A stretch of DNA of 64,000 bases from assembly GCF_002939885.1 (NCBI RefSeq), contig NZ_MDED01000008.1, positions 1 through 64,000 on the forward strand. The letters run 5' to 3'. Source of the stretch: Xanthomonas cucurbitae. Its GTDB lineage: Bacteria > Pseudomonadota > Gammaproteobacteria > Xanthomonadales > Xanthomonadaceae. The translations under genes and the position numbers were made by a program. The notes below the pieces were generated by a model. It had not been told where the DNA came from, did no database searches, and was given only the letters and a program-made list of their open reading frames with translations. Within the stretch, counting starts at the first letter, position 1; each line of letters opens with the position of its first letter. This document shows positions 29,925 to 39,693 of the stretch, in pieces.

Positions 29925-32356
29925 GCCGGCACCAACCAACCACCGAACAACGGGCCGGCCGTATCGCCATGTTGTGGCTCGAAACGAATCGTCAGTTGTT
30001 TCGCACCACGGGTCAGCGCATGCGGTAACGCATAGTCACGGTCAACAAAATCGATGACCTGGCTCCGTGCAACGGCCACTTCCGCAGCAAGCTTGCCATT
30101 GACCAGGATGTTGAAGCGGCCCTGGTCGCTGCCCCAGAAACGCAGGCGCATCGCCAGTGGCCGATCGTCGCCTCGCATGTGGAATTCGACAAACCCCTTG
30201 CCACGCACGTCGCGACATGCGCGGCGGCGGTAGGCACCGCCGAAGGAAGTATCGCTGCGCAAGCCATGCGCCTGCTCGGACGCCTCGTCACCGAACTGAA
30301 TCATGTCCACTGCGCTGGCCTGCATGGCGGCGAATGCGTCCTTCTCGCGCTGGCGACGTGCAGACTCGCGATCCCACTGCGCGGAATCCATGCGCTTGAG
30401 ATACAGCGCGCTGCGGCGGTCGTACTGGGAATAAAACGGCACGAAGGTCAATCCCTGCGGGCGCGAGGTACTGGCCAGATAGGTGCCCGGTTCGGGCAGC
30501 TCCACGAACCCCGCAAGCGGCGAGGCGTCGGCCACCAGTGCCGGCTCCAACGCCGTGTCGTCCTGCTCCACCGGCCCCAGATCGGCGGCAAGCGCCAGCG
30601 GCCCGCGTAGCACCACCACGGTGTCGGCGTCGCCGGGCGCCTGTTCCAGGTACAACGGCATCTCGAAATCGGCCTGGATCACGTCACCGGCTGCCCAACG
30701 CCGCTGCAGCCGCGCGTAGCCATTCTTGTCGGCCTTTACATCACTGACAACGCCATTGACCCGCAGCTGGAACCTGCCCTGGCACCAGGCAGGAACGCGC
30801 AGCGCCAGCCGCGTCGGTGCCGCAGCATCCACGCGTTCCAGGCTCAGCCGTACCTTGCCGTTCTCCGGCACGCCACTGTCCAGCGTCAACTGCACGCCGC
30901 GCTCGCTCCAGTCCAGACGGGAGGGAATGTAGAGATTGACGTACAGCGTGTCCGCATCGGCCCAGTAGATCGCGTCACCGAACTGTGCATGTGCCTCCAT
31001 GCCGCTACCCACGCAGCACCAGAACGAATTGAACTTGTCCGACCAGCCACGTTCGGCGCCAGCGATCATCGGCGTCATGTAGGTGAACATGCCGGTCTGC
31101 GGATGCTGCGCGGCCATGGTGTGGTTGTACAGCGTGCGCTCGTAGTAATCGAAATACCGGGCCTGCGGCGTCCACTGATACAGATGCCGGGTGAGCTTGA
31201 GCATGTTGTAGCTGTTGCAGTGCTCGCAGGTCTGCTCGGTCAGGAAGCTGGCGATACTGTCCGGCGCCTGGAAATATTCGCGATCGGCATTGCCGCCGAT
31301 CACGTAGCTGTAGTGGCGGGTCACGGTTTCCCAGAAGAACCGCGCCGCAGCGGCGGCATCGACATCGCCGGCCACCTCGAACTGACGCGCTGCGCCGATG
31401 AACTTGGGCACCTGGGTGTTGGCATGGTGATGCGGCAGATCGTCCTTGCCGGCTTGTGCCGGATCGATCACCGCCTCGTGCCGCAAACGCCGCCCGATCT
31501 CGATCCAGCGCTGATTACCGGTCCGCGCGCCCAGCTCCAGATACGACTCGTTGAGACCACCGAATTCGCTGCCCAGCAGGGTCTGCATCTGGGCATGGCT
31601 GAGCGTGTCGAACACGCCGGCCAGATAGCTGGCCAGCAACTGCAGCACCTGCAAGGCCTGGGTGTTGCCGGCAAGCGCGTTGGCGTCCAGCAGGCCGGCG
31701 AACAACTTGTGCACGGTATACAGCGGCGACCAGCTACCGTTGAGATTGAACGCGCTGGCGTTTATCACGCCGCGGCGCAACTCCTCGAAGACCTGCTTGC
31801 CCGCCTCGACCTGATCGCTGGCGTTCTTGCGGGTCAAGCCGCCAACATACCCGTCGGCGTCCTTTGCCTGCGCACGCGCCAGTTCGGCAACGATGTAGTC
31901 CACCCGCTTGCGCAGCTCGGCATCTCCGGTCTGCGCAGACATCTTGGACAACGCGCTGAGGTAATGGCCAAGGCTATGGCCGGCGATGGTGTCGCCCTCC
32001 CAGCCACCATAGACCTCGCCCTTGGCCGGCAGGCCCGCATACTGCAGAAAATTGTGTAGCAGCCGGTCAGGCTCCAACTCCAACAGATAGCGGCGGTTGG
32101 TCTGCAGCGATTCCAGGAACAGCGACGGTTTCAGCCTGACGGCCTGCAGCGGCGCTGCATTGACCGCGCCAGCCTGGCTTGCAGCGGCCTCCAGCGGAAA
32201 GCGCAACCAGCCCGCAGCCACCGCCAATGCGCTCCACTGCAGCAGCCGTCGGCGCGAAGCATCGATGGGCGACTGGCCCGCGTCGGTCGCGGGTACATGC
32301 CCGCATGCCGCTTGCCCAGTCCCATGCTGCACAGGCGCCTCAGATTCATCATGCAT
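29921..32356 (-). CDS. GH127-family beta-L-arabinofuranosidase, Tat-exported (copy 2)
   Basis: An 811-aa paralogue of the enzyme at 22394-24778, with the same layout. The twin-arginine signal SRRRLLQW lies at 34-41 after a longer N-terminal segment. Active-site residues are CEHC (377-380), WCC (446-448) and Glu360. The two proteins share most barrel motifs (YGGWE.DTIAGH.LGHYLSAL, SYNMLKLTRHL, QTGMFTYMTP), but their C-terminal sandwiches differ, which suggests different linkages or chain positions. It is coupled by ATGA to the GH27 gene and starts only 7 bases after the Oar-like receptor stop, so the three genes form one operon. Confidence 0.9.
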   Translation of the reverse strand: MHDESEAPVQHGTGQAACGHVPATDAGQSPIDASRRRLLQWSALAVAAGWLRFPLEAAASQAGAVNAAPLQAVRLKPSLFLESLQTNRRYLLELEPDRLLHNFLQYAGLPAKGEVYGGWEGDTIAGHSLGHYLSALSKMSAQTGDAELRKRVDYIVAELARAQAKDADGYVGGLTRKNASDQVEAGKQVFEELRRGVINASAFNLNGSWSPLYTVHKLFAGLLDANALAGNTQALQVLQLLASYLAGVFDTLSHAQMQTLLGSEFGGLNESYLELGARTGNQRWIEIGRRLRHEAVIDPAQAGKDDLPHHHANTQVPKFIGAARQFEVAGDVDAAAAARFFWETVTRHYSYVIGGNADREYFQAPDSIASFLTEQTCEHCNSYNMLKLTRHLYQWTPQARYFDYYERTLYNHTMAAQHPQTGMFTYMTPMIAGAERGWSDKFNSFWCCVGSGMEAHAQFGDAIYWADADTLYVNLYIPSRLDWSERGVQLTLDSGVPENGKVRLSLERVDAAAPTRLALRVPAWCQGRFQLRVNGVVSDVKADKNGYARLQRRWAAGDVIQADFEMPLYLEQAPGDADTVVVLRGPLALAADLGPVEQDDTALEPALVADASPLAGFVELPEPGTYLASTSRPQGLTFVPFYSQYDRRSALYLKRMDSAQWDRESARRQREKDAFAAMQASAVDMIQFGDEASEQAHGLRSDTSFGGAYRRRACRDVRGKGFVEFHMRGDDRPLAMRLRFWGSDQGRFNILVNGKLAAEVAVARSQVIDFVDRDYALPHALTRGAKQLTIRFEPQHGDTAGPLFGGWLVPA

Positions 32357-32362
32357 ATCGAT

Positions 32363-35300
32363 TCAATTCCAGTTGTAGCGCAAGATCAGGCCGGTCGTGC
32401 GCGGGTAGATTTCCCTCTTGGCGCCGTAATATCTGTCGCGCTCCCAGGTAGGTTGGCCATTGACCTGGCCGGCGTAGCTTCCATAAAACGGGACCGAGGC
32501 CACCTCGGTATCCTGATTCAGCAGATTGTTCACAAGCAGCTCCAGCCGCAGCATCTGCGGGCCCCAATGGCGTTCGTAGGCAGCATTCATATCCAGCGTC
32601 CACCAGCTGGGAAACCGGCCCAGGCTGCCACGCGAAACCGCCACCCCGTCGCAGTAAAACGCGGAAGGACCCGCGTCGTAGGCCGCGTCGGTGGGGTCCG
32701 GATACTGGCTGTAGCACGAACGGGGTGCCCCGCTCTGCCAGACCGCACCAAGCCCGAGCGACAGACCGCTGGCGCCAAAGGTGTGCGAGCCATTGAAACG
32801 CAGCACATGACGCACGTCCGCCGGCAAATCACCGTTGTTGCCCGCCGACAACGATGCATAGCGAAAGTTCGGCGCCCCCAGCACGTTGCCGTTGGTCTCG
32901 CCGTAATAGCCCTCGTAATTGCCGTACACATGTTTCCAGGTATAGCCGAACAGCAAGAACACCGGTTGCTCCGGAGTCTCCGGGTGCACCAGCTCCAGAC
33001 TGGTGCTATAGATCTCGCGACGTGGCTTGGCAAGCCCGGTGGCAAGTCCAGGGAGGGTCACCCGCTCACGCTGTCCATCGCCATTGAGATCGTTGTCAAT
33101 GACTACCGCACTGCCCGGGTTGACCAGCATATTATTGGTCAGATGCGGATCGGCAAACCCGAGTGATTGAAGATACTTGTACGCAGGGCTGGACAGACCG
33201 CTACTGAGATCGTTCCACACCGCCAGCGCACGCTTGACCGAGGAATGATTGAATTCCAGCGTGCTGGACCAATGCGGCAGCAGCTGGTTGTCCTGCAGAT
33301 ACAGGGTATAGCTGTCCTGGCGCGCATTGCGCAGATTACGCGAGGTCAGGGTCACCGGCTCGCCGATGATGCTGGCATTGGTATAAGTGCCGATCTGACG
33401 CGGTGCGATCGGCGTGCCATCCGGATTGATACCGGCGTAGGTAGAGGCAACATAGGCATCACTGAAGTCGTTGAACAGGCTCGTCAAGATCACGCCCGGC
33501 ACCGGCATGGTGTAGATACCCGCACTGGCGCCGAGTTTCATCGTGCTGTCGCCACGTACATCCCAGGACACGCCCAACCGAGGCGATGTGGTGTACAGGT
33601 CGAGCACATTGCGCCCGTTGGCCAGGCGCGCGCCGCTGTTGTCGCGGCGCACGCCGCCGTAGACCACCCAATGATCGGCAGCCTGCCAATAATCTTCCAC
33701 GTAACCGCCGCGATTCACTTGCCCCAGTGGCCCGCCACTTCTGCCGACATGGGTGAGCAGGATCGGCGTATTGGCCGGCACCACCAGATCACCGACCACG
33801 GCACGGTCCTGGTCACGGCCATAGTTCAGGTAGGTGTAATCGCCATTGCGGCCGAACAGACTGAGGCTGTCGAACGACAGGTCGTAGTGCTCGGCGCCCA
33901 GTTGCAGCTTGTGCTCACCCAACTGCCAGGTGTAATCGGCGCGAAACCCGCGCTTGTGATAAGTAACCGGCTCTTCCGAGTCGCGCACACCGTTGGCTAA
34001 CACATTCGCCACTCCGCCCGGCTCGTCGAAACGCACGGCGTACAGTCCGGAGTCGGAGAAGCTGTTCTTTTCCATATGGCTGAAATAACCGGCCATCAGC
34101 GAAAGATTCATCGTGTCGTTGAGCTGCCACCGGTAGCGCCCCAGGTAGAACGCGTCATGACTCTCAAACAGTATATCGCGCAGATAGCTACGCTCTGACG
34201 CGGGATTGGATGGCTCGGCCAGGGTGCTAATGCTTGTGTAGTTTTTGCGATCCGAACGCGCAGCAGTGAGGTCGAACTGCTGCGCGTCGCTGATGACCCA
34301 GCTCAGGTTGAGCGCGGGGTTGTTGTAGGCAGAACGGAAGGTGCGCCATTCTTCGCCCACCTCGCCGGCCATGAAGCTGCTCTGCGACTGCGGGCGATTG
34401 TTCTGCAGCACCACATTGAAGAACAGCTTGTCGTTCAGCAACGGACCAGAGAGAAAGTAGGTATTGTTGAACGACGTTTCGGTACTGCCGTTGGTGCTTT
34501 GGTCCTGGTAGTAATAGCGATTGACGCCGTTGCGTTGTTCGATCAGATACGGGCGCACCCTGGGATTGAGCGTGCGCGATGGTGGCAGGCCGATTGACGA
34601 TGCAAAGCCCGCACGCAGGGTATTGTCGCCGGACTTGGTCGTGGCCGATACCGACCCGCCCATTGCATTGGAATACTTTGCCGATGCGCCATTGGCGATG
34701 ACCTGTGCCGAGCCGATCATATCCCCCGGCACTGAACTGGCGCCTGCGCCGGTGTAGTCGAAGGTCGTATCGAACTCGTTGATGTAGTAACGGGTTTCGG
34801 TCCCCGACCCGCCATTGAACGATGCCAGTCCGGAACCCTGCCCCGTGGTGACCTGCGCCATGTAGATCTGCGGCAATTGGGTGAGCAGATTGTTGTAACT
34901 CCCACCATCGCTTGCGCCACTGGTGTCCACGCCCGTCTTGCGGAACAGCGCCTCACTGTATTGGCGCACCAGCACCGGCGTGGTGACATCGATGGGGACG
35001 GTATTGTCTGCCGCGTTGTTCACCGCATCCGCACGGACCTGCACCGTATCCAGCGTGGCGGCCTGCTTGTCGCCGGATGCCAGCTCCGCCACCTGCGTGG
35101 CACTGCCAGGCCTGACCACTACATCCTGCACATCCAGGCTTCGGCCTGCGACCTGCAGCTCCACCCGATACTGGCCCGGTACCAGACCGTCGACGCTGAA
35201 CCTGCCATCACGGTTGGGCGTGCGTGTCTGGCTGGCGCCGGTGCCGGTGTTGCGGATCACCACCTGTGCGGCTTCATTGGTGGAGACGGTGCCGTAAAGG

Positions 35301-35413
35301 GTGCCAGTCGCCTGCTGCGCAACGGCATGTTCGGTGGGCAGCAACGCCATGGCGATGGCGAGGCCAGTCAACAGAGGAATACAGCGACGACACGAACGAC
35401 GTGCATCTTGCAT
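32363..35413 (-). CDS. Oar-like TonB-dependent receptor with carboxypeptidase-regulatory-like N-domain
   Basis: A 1016-aa outer-membrane transporter. After a signal peptide ending HAVAQ comes a small beta-sandwich (about 35-105; GTLYGTVSTNEAAQVVIRNT, NRDGRFSVDGLVPGQYRVEL) typical of Oar proteins. Next are a plug with YNNLLTQLPQIYMAQ and a large barrel ending GLILRYNWN. This architecture differs from the two other receptors of the locus, suggesting a different cargo, possibly glycopeptides. GAGGTGA precedes ATG 35413. It is the first gene of an operon with GH127 copy 2 and GH27. Confidence 0.92.
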   Translation of the reverse strand: MQDARRSCRRCIPLLTGLAIAMALLPTEHAVAQQATGTLYGTVSTNEAAQVVIRNTGTGASQTRTPNRDGRFSVDGLVPGQYRVELQVAGRSLDVQDVVVRPGSATQVAELASGDKQAATLDTVQVRADAVNNAADNTVPIDVTTPVLVRQYSEALFRKTGVDTSGASDGGSYNNLLTQLPQIYMAQVTTGQGSGLASFNGGSGTETRYYINEFDTTFDYTGAGASSVPGDMIGSAQVIANGASAKYSNAMGGSVSATTKSGDNTLRAGFASSIGLPPSRTLNPRVRPYLIEQRNGVNRYYYQDQSTNGSTETSFNNTYFLSGPLLNDKLFFNVVLQNNRPQSQSSFMAGEVGEEWRTFRSAYNNPALNLSWVISDAQQFDLTAARSDRKNYTSISTLAEPSNPASERSYLRDILFESHDAFYLGRYRWQLNDTMNLSLMAGYFSHMEKNSFSDSGLYAVRFDEPGGVANVLANGVRDSEEPVTYHKRGFRADYTWQLGEHKLQLGAEHYDLSFDSLSLFGRNGDYTYLNYGRDQDRAVVGDLVVPANTPILLTHVGRSGGPLGQVNRGGYVEDYWQAADHWVVYGGVRRDNSGARLANGRNVLDLYTTSPRLGVSWDVRGDSTMKLGASAGIYTMPVPGVILTSLFNDFSDAYVASTYAGINPDGTPIAPRQIGTYTNASIIGEPVTLTSRNLRNARQDSYTLYLQDNQLLPHWSSTLEFNHSSVKRALAVWNDLSSGLSSPAYKYLQSLGFADPHLTNNMLVNPGSAVVIDNDLNGDGQRERVTLPGLATGLAKPRREIYSTSLELVHPETPEQPVFLLFGYTWKHVYGNYEGYYGETNGNVLGAPNFRYASLSAGNNGDLPADVRHVLRFNGSHTFGASGLSLGLGAVWQSGAPRSCYSQYPDPTDAAYDAGPSAFYCDGVAVSRGSLGRFPSWWTLDMNAAYERHWGPQMLRLELLVNNLLNQDTEVASVPFYGSYAGQVNGQPTWERDRYYGAKREIYPRTTGLILRYNWN

Positions 35414-35742
35414 GGATCACCTCATGAGCCGCTATGGAGACATGCCCCCGTCCACAGTCGCCTGGGATCTCTCCACAGATGCGCTATCGCGTTGGCCGAT
35501 GATGATTTGCAGTACCCACCCTCTGGCATGCTGAACCCTCTCCAACGCAACTTCTTGCAGAAAAACTGCAATTTTCATGCTGATTACCACCAAACGGTCG
35601 CGGCATGGCGCTGTCGGCATGTGCGAGACAAGCGCATGCCCGCCTGTGCAACGCAGCACTCCCGTCTAGCGCGACGCGACGCCAGCTTTGGCACGTCGCG
35701 CTGGCGGCAGCGCATGCGCACATGCCGCAACCACGAAACCAC
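35414..35742. promoter_or_regulatory. Promoter region of the Oar-like receptor operon
   Basis: The 329-base gap contains the near-perfect dyad TTGCAGAAAAACTGCAA (35555-35571), similar to ATGCGGAAAACTGCAT upstream of TonB copy 1. A weak, degenerate version of the bipartite element (CATGCTGAAC at 35527, preceded by TGATTTG at 35503) can be drawn, but its spacing is one base short. No gene is supported. Confidence 0.45.
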
Positions 35743-38070
35743 TCATGACTTTGGTGCAGCAGCAGCGCTTGCGTCGAGGCGATTCCAGTCCGGCGTTGAC
35801 GCCTGCTGCATCCAGCGCACGAAGAAGTCCAGCAGACGGCGTCTGCCATAGTCGCCGCCAGCACCATGATCGCCACCCGGCACCACCAGCAGGTCGAAAT
35901 CCTTGCCCGCCTTGATGAGACGATCGGCGACCTGGAAGGTGCTCGCCGGATCCACATTCATGTCCATGTCGCCGGTGATGAGCAGCAAATGCCCCTGTAA
36001 ACGCGCGGCATTTTCAACGTTCGACGATTCAGCGTACCACGGCCCTACCGGCCATCCCATCCATTGCTCATTCCACCAGATCTTGTCCATGCGGTTGTCG
36101 TGACAGCCGGAATTGGCCACGCCCGCAACGTAGAACTCTGGATGAAACAGCAGTGCACCCAAGGCATTCTGCCCGCCGGCCGAGGTGCCGTAGACGCCCA
36201 CGCCGCCTTCGATGTCATACCACGGGTATTGCGCGGCGGCGGCCTTGTGCCAGGCGATGCGATCGGGCAGGCCGGCATCCTTGAGATTGCGCCACGCCAC
36301 ATCGTGAAACGCGCGCGACCGATTATTGGTGCCCATGCCGTCGATCTGTGCGACCGCGAACCCTAGCGCAGTCAACGAGGAGACCCTGGGACTGAACGTC
36401 TTTGGCACGAATGAGCCTTGCGGGCCAGCGTAAATATTCTCGACGACGCGGTAGCGTTGGTGCGAATCGAACCGCTGGGGCCGATGGATGACGCCCCATA
36501 TCTCGGTCTTGCCATCACGCCCGACACTGTGGAAGGGCAGTGGCGGTTGCCACCCGCTGGCCAGCAAGCGGCTCAGATCGGTTTTTTCGACGGTCTGCAC
36601 CAGCCCGCCATCGGCGCTGCGACGCAGCTCAAGCACCGGGCCCAGGTCCACGCGCGAAGACAGGTCTACAAACCACTTTCCATCTGGCGAATAGCTCACC
36701 TGATGATCGGCCGCCGTGGGCGTCAGCGCGGTCAGACCGCTGCCATCCAGACCAATGCGGTACGCGTGCCGGTAATACGGGTCTTCTCCGGCCTGCATGC
36801 CCGATGCAGTGAAATACAGCTGCCCGGTGGCCTGATCGACATGGTCGATCTTGCGTACGACCCAATCGCCACGCGTCACCTGGCGGATCACCTCACCGCG
36901 GTGTCCGTCGTAGAGATACACATGCTCCCAGCCGTCGCGTTCGGAGGCCCACAGGATCTGCTTGCCATCGGCTAGATCCTCGCGCGCATATTTGCCGCCA
37001 TTCTCGTGGTCGCCGCTGAGTGGGGAATATTCGATGAAGGTGGGCGATGTTTCCTCGATCAAGGTGCGCGCCACTGCCGTGCGCGCATCCACCTCGATCA
37101 CGCGATACAGCTGGTGCCCGCGCGCGTTGTACTCGAAGGTGAAGCCGCGGCTGTCCTTCCACCACTGAATGTTCTTCAGCGTAAAGGCGTTGGGCAGCAG
37201 CGTCATCGCCACCGGATGGGCCGCACCGCTGCTGATGTCGAACAACACCGGCTGCATCACCGGCAGCGCATCGCCTGGCTTGGGATAGATCTGCTGATGC
37301 AGCTTGGGCTGCACGCGATCGGCCGGCGCCGATTCGATGTAGTACACGATATGCGGCGGCGGCGCTTTGACCCGATAGGCGGCCAGGTGCTGAGAGTCGG
37401 GCGACCATTCCACGCTATCAATGGCGTAGTAGTCGCCGCTGCTGCCGTCGCGGCTGAGAACCCGCCGTTTGCCGCCGCTTGTGGGCGCAATCATCAGGTT
37501 GCCCTGCTCCACCCAGGCGCGCCAGCGCCCATCCGGCGACGCCTTGGCGGTGTGCTCGCCCTGCTTGAGCGGCAGCGCCATGTCCATCGTTTCGGGCTGT
37601 TCGTCCTCGTCGGGTTGATGCTCGCAGCGATAACGTGCCAGATCGCATTGCCAGCCCCGGCGCGCCAGTTGGAAGCCCAGGCGCTGCTGCGCAAGGGTTG
37701 GCTGTTTCAGTGCCAGTGCGGCTGCATCGACGTCGTGCGCGCCGGCCTGCGTCAGGGCCGCCGCCAGCCGCGCATGGTCGAAGGCCAGCGTGTTGCGACC
37801 GCTGGCGGCATCCACCAGGCGATACTCGATGCCGGGCGCCTGATTGGCGCGCGCCACGCCGCGCTGATACAGGAAGTGCCCCGCATCCACCCACACCGGC
37901 TCGGTGGGTTGCCGATCGACCAGCGAGGCATAATGATCGGACAGACCAATGGCCTGCGCATATTGCGCGGCCGTCGGTGCAGCCGTGGCGAACGCAAGGC
38001 CCGGCCACAGCGCAACGCCCAGACACCACGCAGCGATGCGGCAATGACGACGAGTTGATGGGTGCGACAT
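35743..38070 (-). CDS. S9 dipeptidyl-peptidase-like serine peptidase (copy 1)
   Basis: A 775-aa periplasmic enzyme of the DPP-IV/prolyl oligopeptidase class, which cleaves dipeptides after proline-type residues. It has a signal peptide (to about residue 29, AFA), a beta-propeller (about 50-520) and an alpha/beta-hydrolase domain. The nucleophile Ser630 lies in GVYGTSAGGQ, with Asp701/703 in TGDMDMNVDP and His735 in GGDHGAGG. ATG 38070 has AGGA just upstream; earlier in-frame ATGs (38076, 38082) do not. It follows the GH43 gene by 36 bases. A matching enzyme is at 52421-54763. Cleavage of Hyp-containing peptides is inferred from context. Confidence 0.92.
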   Translation of the reverse strand: MSHPSTRRHCRIAAWCLGVALWPGLAFATAAPTAAQYAQAIGLSDHYASLVDRQPTEPVWVDAGHFLYQRGVARANQAPGIEYRLVDAASGRNTLAFDHARLAAALTQAGAHDVDAAALALKQPTLAQQRLGFQLARRGWQCDLARYRCEHQPDEDEQPETMDMALPLKQGEHTAKASPDGRWRAWVEQGNLMIAPTSGGKRRVLSRDGSSGDYYAIDSVEWSPDSQHLAAYRVKAPPPHIVYYIESAPADRVQPKLHQQIYPKPGDALPVMQPVLFDISSGAAHPVAMTLLPNAFTLKNIQWWKDSRGFTFEYNARGHQLYRVIEVDARTAVARTLIEETSPTFIEYSPLSGDHENGGKYAREDLADGKQILWASERDGWEHVYLYDGHRGEVIRQVTRGDWVVRKIDHVDQATGQLYFTASGMQAGEDPYYRHAYRIGLDGSGLTALTPTAADHQVSYSPDGKWFVDLSSRVDLGPVLELRRSADGGLVQTVEKTDLSRLLASGWQPPLPFHSVGRDGKTEIWGVIHRPQRFDSHQRYRVVENIYAGPQGSFVPKTFSPRVSSLTALGFAVAQIDGMGTNNRSRAFHDVAWRNLKDAGLPDRIAWHKAAAAQYPWYDIEGGVGVYGTSAGGQNALGALLFHPEFYVAGVANSGCHDNRMDKIWWNEQWMGWPVGPWYAESSNVENAARLQGHLLLITGDMDMNVDPASTFQVADRLIKAGKDFDLLVVPGGDHGAGGDYGRRRLLDFFVRWMQQASTPDWNRLDASAAAAPKS

Positions 38071-38106
38071 GTGCATCCTCATGCAGGCACTGGTACGAAA
38101 GAGCGC

Positions 38107-39693
38107 TCAGCGCGCATCACAGCGTGCGGCATCGGCGGCAGTGGCGGTTGGTAGACGCTGCGGTTGCGGCGCCAGGACTTCCCATTCCTGTACGGCAAGC
38201 GCAGCGTGTTGGCCTTCGGTGCCGGAAGCATCCAGCATCACCCGCACACAGCGCGTGGTCACCGGTGCAAACGACACCGCGGCATCGAGACTGCTGGGGC
38301 CGTCATGCGAGTGTTTGGGCTGCACCGGTTGCCACCGTCCGTCCTGGCGGAACTCCAGCTGCCAATGCGCCGGTGGGGCCACACCAATGGACGCACCGGC
38401 CGGCTGGTCAGCCCAGAACACGATGCGTGTGCGATCCAGCGTCACCGGCTGCGCCCAGCTGTATTGAAGCCACTGCTGGGGTGGATTGTCGGGTGTCCAG
38501 CTGCCCCACATCTGCGGTGGCAACGGGTTGGCTTTGACAACGCCGTCGTTGAGCGCGGCCATCCAGTACTGCACGGGAATATCCGGGCCGTTGGACGCGC
38601 TGGCATAGGCAAATGGCGCCTGATTGCGCTGCGGCGGTGTCGGCGGCACCGGGCGCCGGGTCGGGATGACAGGACGGATGCTGGCCGGCTGGGTCGTGTC
38701 GTCCCACTCCAGGCGGTCGATGGCCACGCTGCGCCTGAAATGCCCGCCTCCATGCGCATCGGCGGTGTGATACACCAGATACCACTGGCCTTTGAACGCA
38801 ACGATGCCCGGGTGCGAGGTGGTCGATGACACCGGCGGCAGCACGATGCCGCGATACGTCCATGGACCGAGCGGCGTCGGTGCGCTGGCGTAGGCAATGC
38901 ACGCGTGATAGCGCGTGGGTGTACACGCCGAGCGACGCCCAGCGTTGTTGGCCGCATACGCCAGGTAGTAACTGCCGTTGCGTTTGAACAGCCAAGGCGC
39001 TTCAAAATAGCCTTCAAGCGTATCGACCCGCACCGGGCTGCCCTTGAAACTCACCATGTCGCGCTGCAGCTCCACGCCGTACAACGCGCCAAAGGTGCCC
39101 CAGTACAGATACACGCGCCCGTCGTCGTCCACCAGCACGGTGGGGTCGATGTTCTGGATGGTGTTGGCCGTGGGTACCGACTGGGACACCACCGGCCCTT
39201 GCGGATGCACATCGGTCCACGGGCCGAGCGGGCTGTCGGACACCGCCACGCCGATCGCGAACGGATCTTGATTGGTCGACTTGCGCTGCTGCACCGGTGC
39301 ATACAGGTAATAGCGTCGGTCCGGGCCTTGCACGATCTGTGCGGCATAGGCGTAACGCTTTTCCGCCCAGGCGAAGACCTGCTGCGGTTGCAGGAAATCG
39401 CGGTAATGCGTCCACTGCCCGCTGGCCGGGTCGCTGCTGACGAACATCTGCCAGCCGGGCATGTCGAAGGCATTGAGATCGGGTGCAGCGGTGTCGCGCC
39501 CTGCCACGATGTATAACTTGCCGTCCGCCACCAAGGGCGCCGGATCCGCCGAATACCCACTACCGTCGGCAAGAATCGGGTTGCCGGGCGCGTCTAGATG
39601 TTCACCTTGCAGGGTGACTGCGCTGCACGCTGGAACAGCGCAAGTAGCCAACGCGCATACCAGTGCGACACGACGAGTGAGCATGCCGATCAT
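38107..39693 (-). CDS. GH43 alpha-L-arabinofuranosidase-type hydrolase
   Basis: A 528-aa exported enzyme with a five-bladed beta-propeller. The GH43 triad is visible: Asp50 (GYSADPAPLVADG, base), Asp183 (NIDPTVLVDDDG, pKa modulator) and Glu231 (EGYFEAPWLFKRNG, acid). A galactose-binding-like domain follows at about 395-515 (GSWTPDNPPQQWLQYSWAQPV). The signal sequence ends ...CAVPACSA and might be lipid-modified at Cys23. ATG 39693 overlaps the stop of the large GH121-like gene (ATGA). A GH43 exo-alpha-L-arabinofuranosidase acting on the terminal alpha-1,3-arabinose of Hyp-arabinosides is, as I recall, known in this genus, and context supports that role. Confidence 0.88.
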   Translation of the reverse strand: MIGMLTRRVALVCALATCAVPACSAVTLQGEHLDAPGNPILADGSGYSADPAPLVADGKLYIVAGRDTAAPDLNAFDMPGWQMFVSSDPASGQWTHYRDFLQPQQVFAWAEKRYAYAAQIVQGPDRRYYLYAPVQQRKSTNQDPFAIGVAVSDSPLGPWTDVHPQGPVVSQSVPTANTIQNIDPTVLVDDDGRVYLYWGTFGALYGVELQRDMVSFKGSPVRVDTLEGYFEAPWLFKRNGSYYLAYAANNAGRRSACTPTRYHACIAYASAPTPLGPWTYRGIVLPPVSSTTSHPGIVAFKGQWYLVYHTADAHGGGHFRRSVAIDRLEWDDTTQPASIRPVIPTRRPVPPTPPQRNQAPFAYASASNGPDIPVQYWMAALNDGVVKANPLPPQMWGSWTPDNPPQQWLQYSWAQPVTLDRTRIVFWADQPAGASIGVAPPAHWQLEFRQDGRWQPVQPKHSHDGPSSLDAAVSFAPVTTRCVRVMLDASGTEGQHAALAVQEWEVLAPQPQRLPTATAADAARCDAR

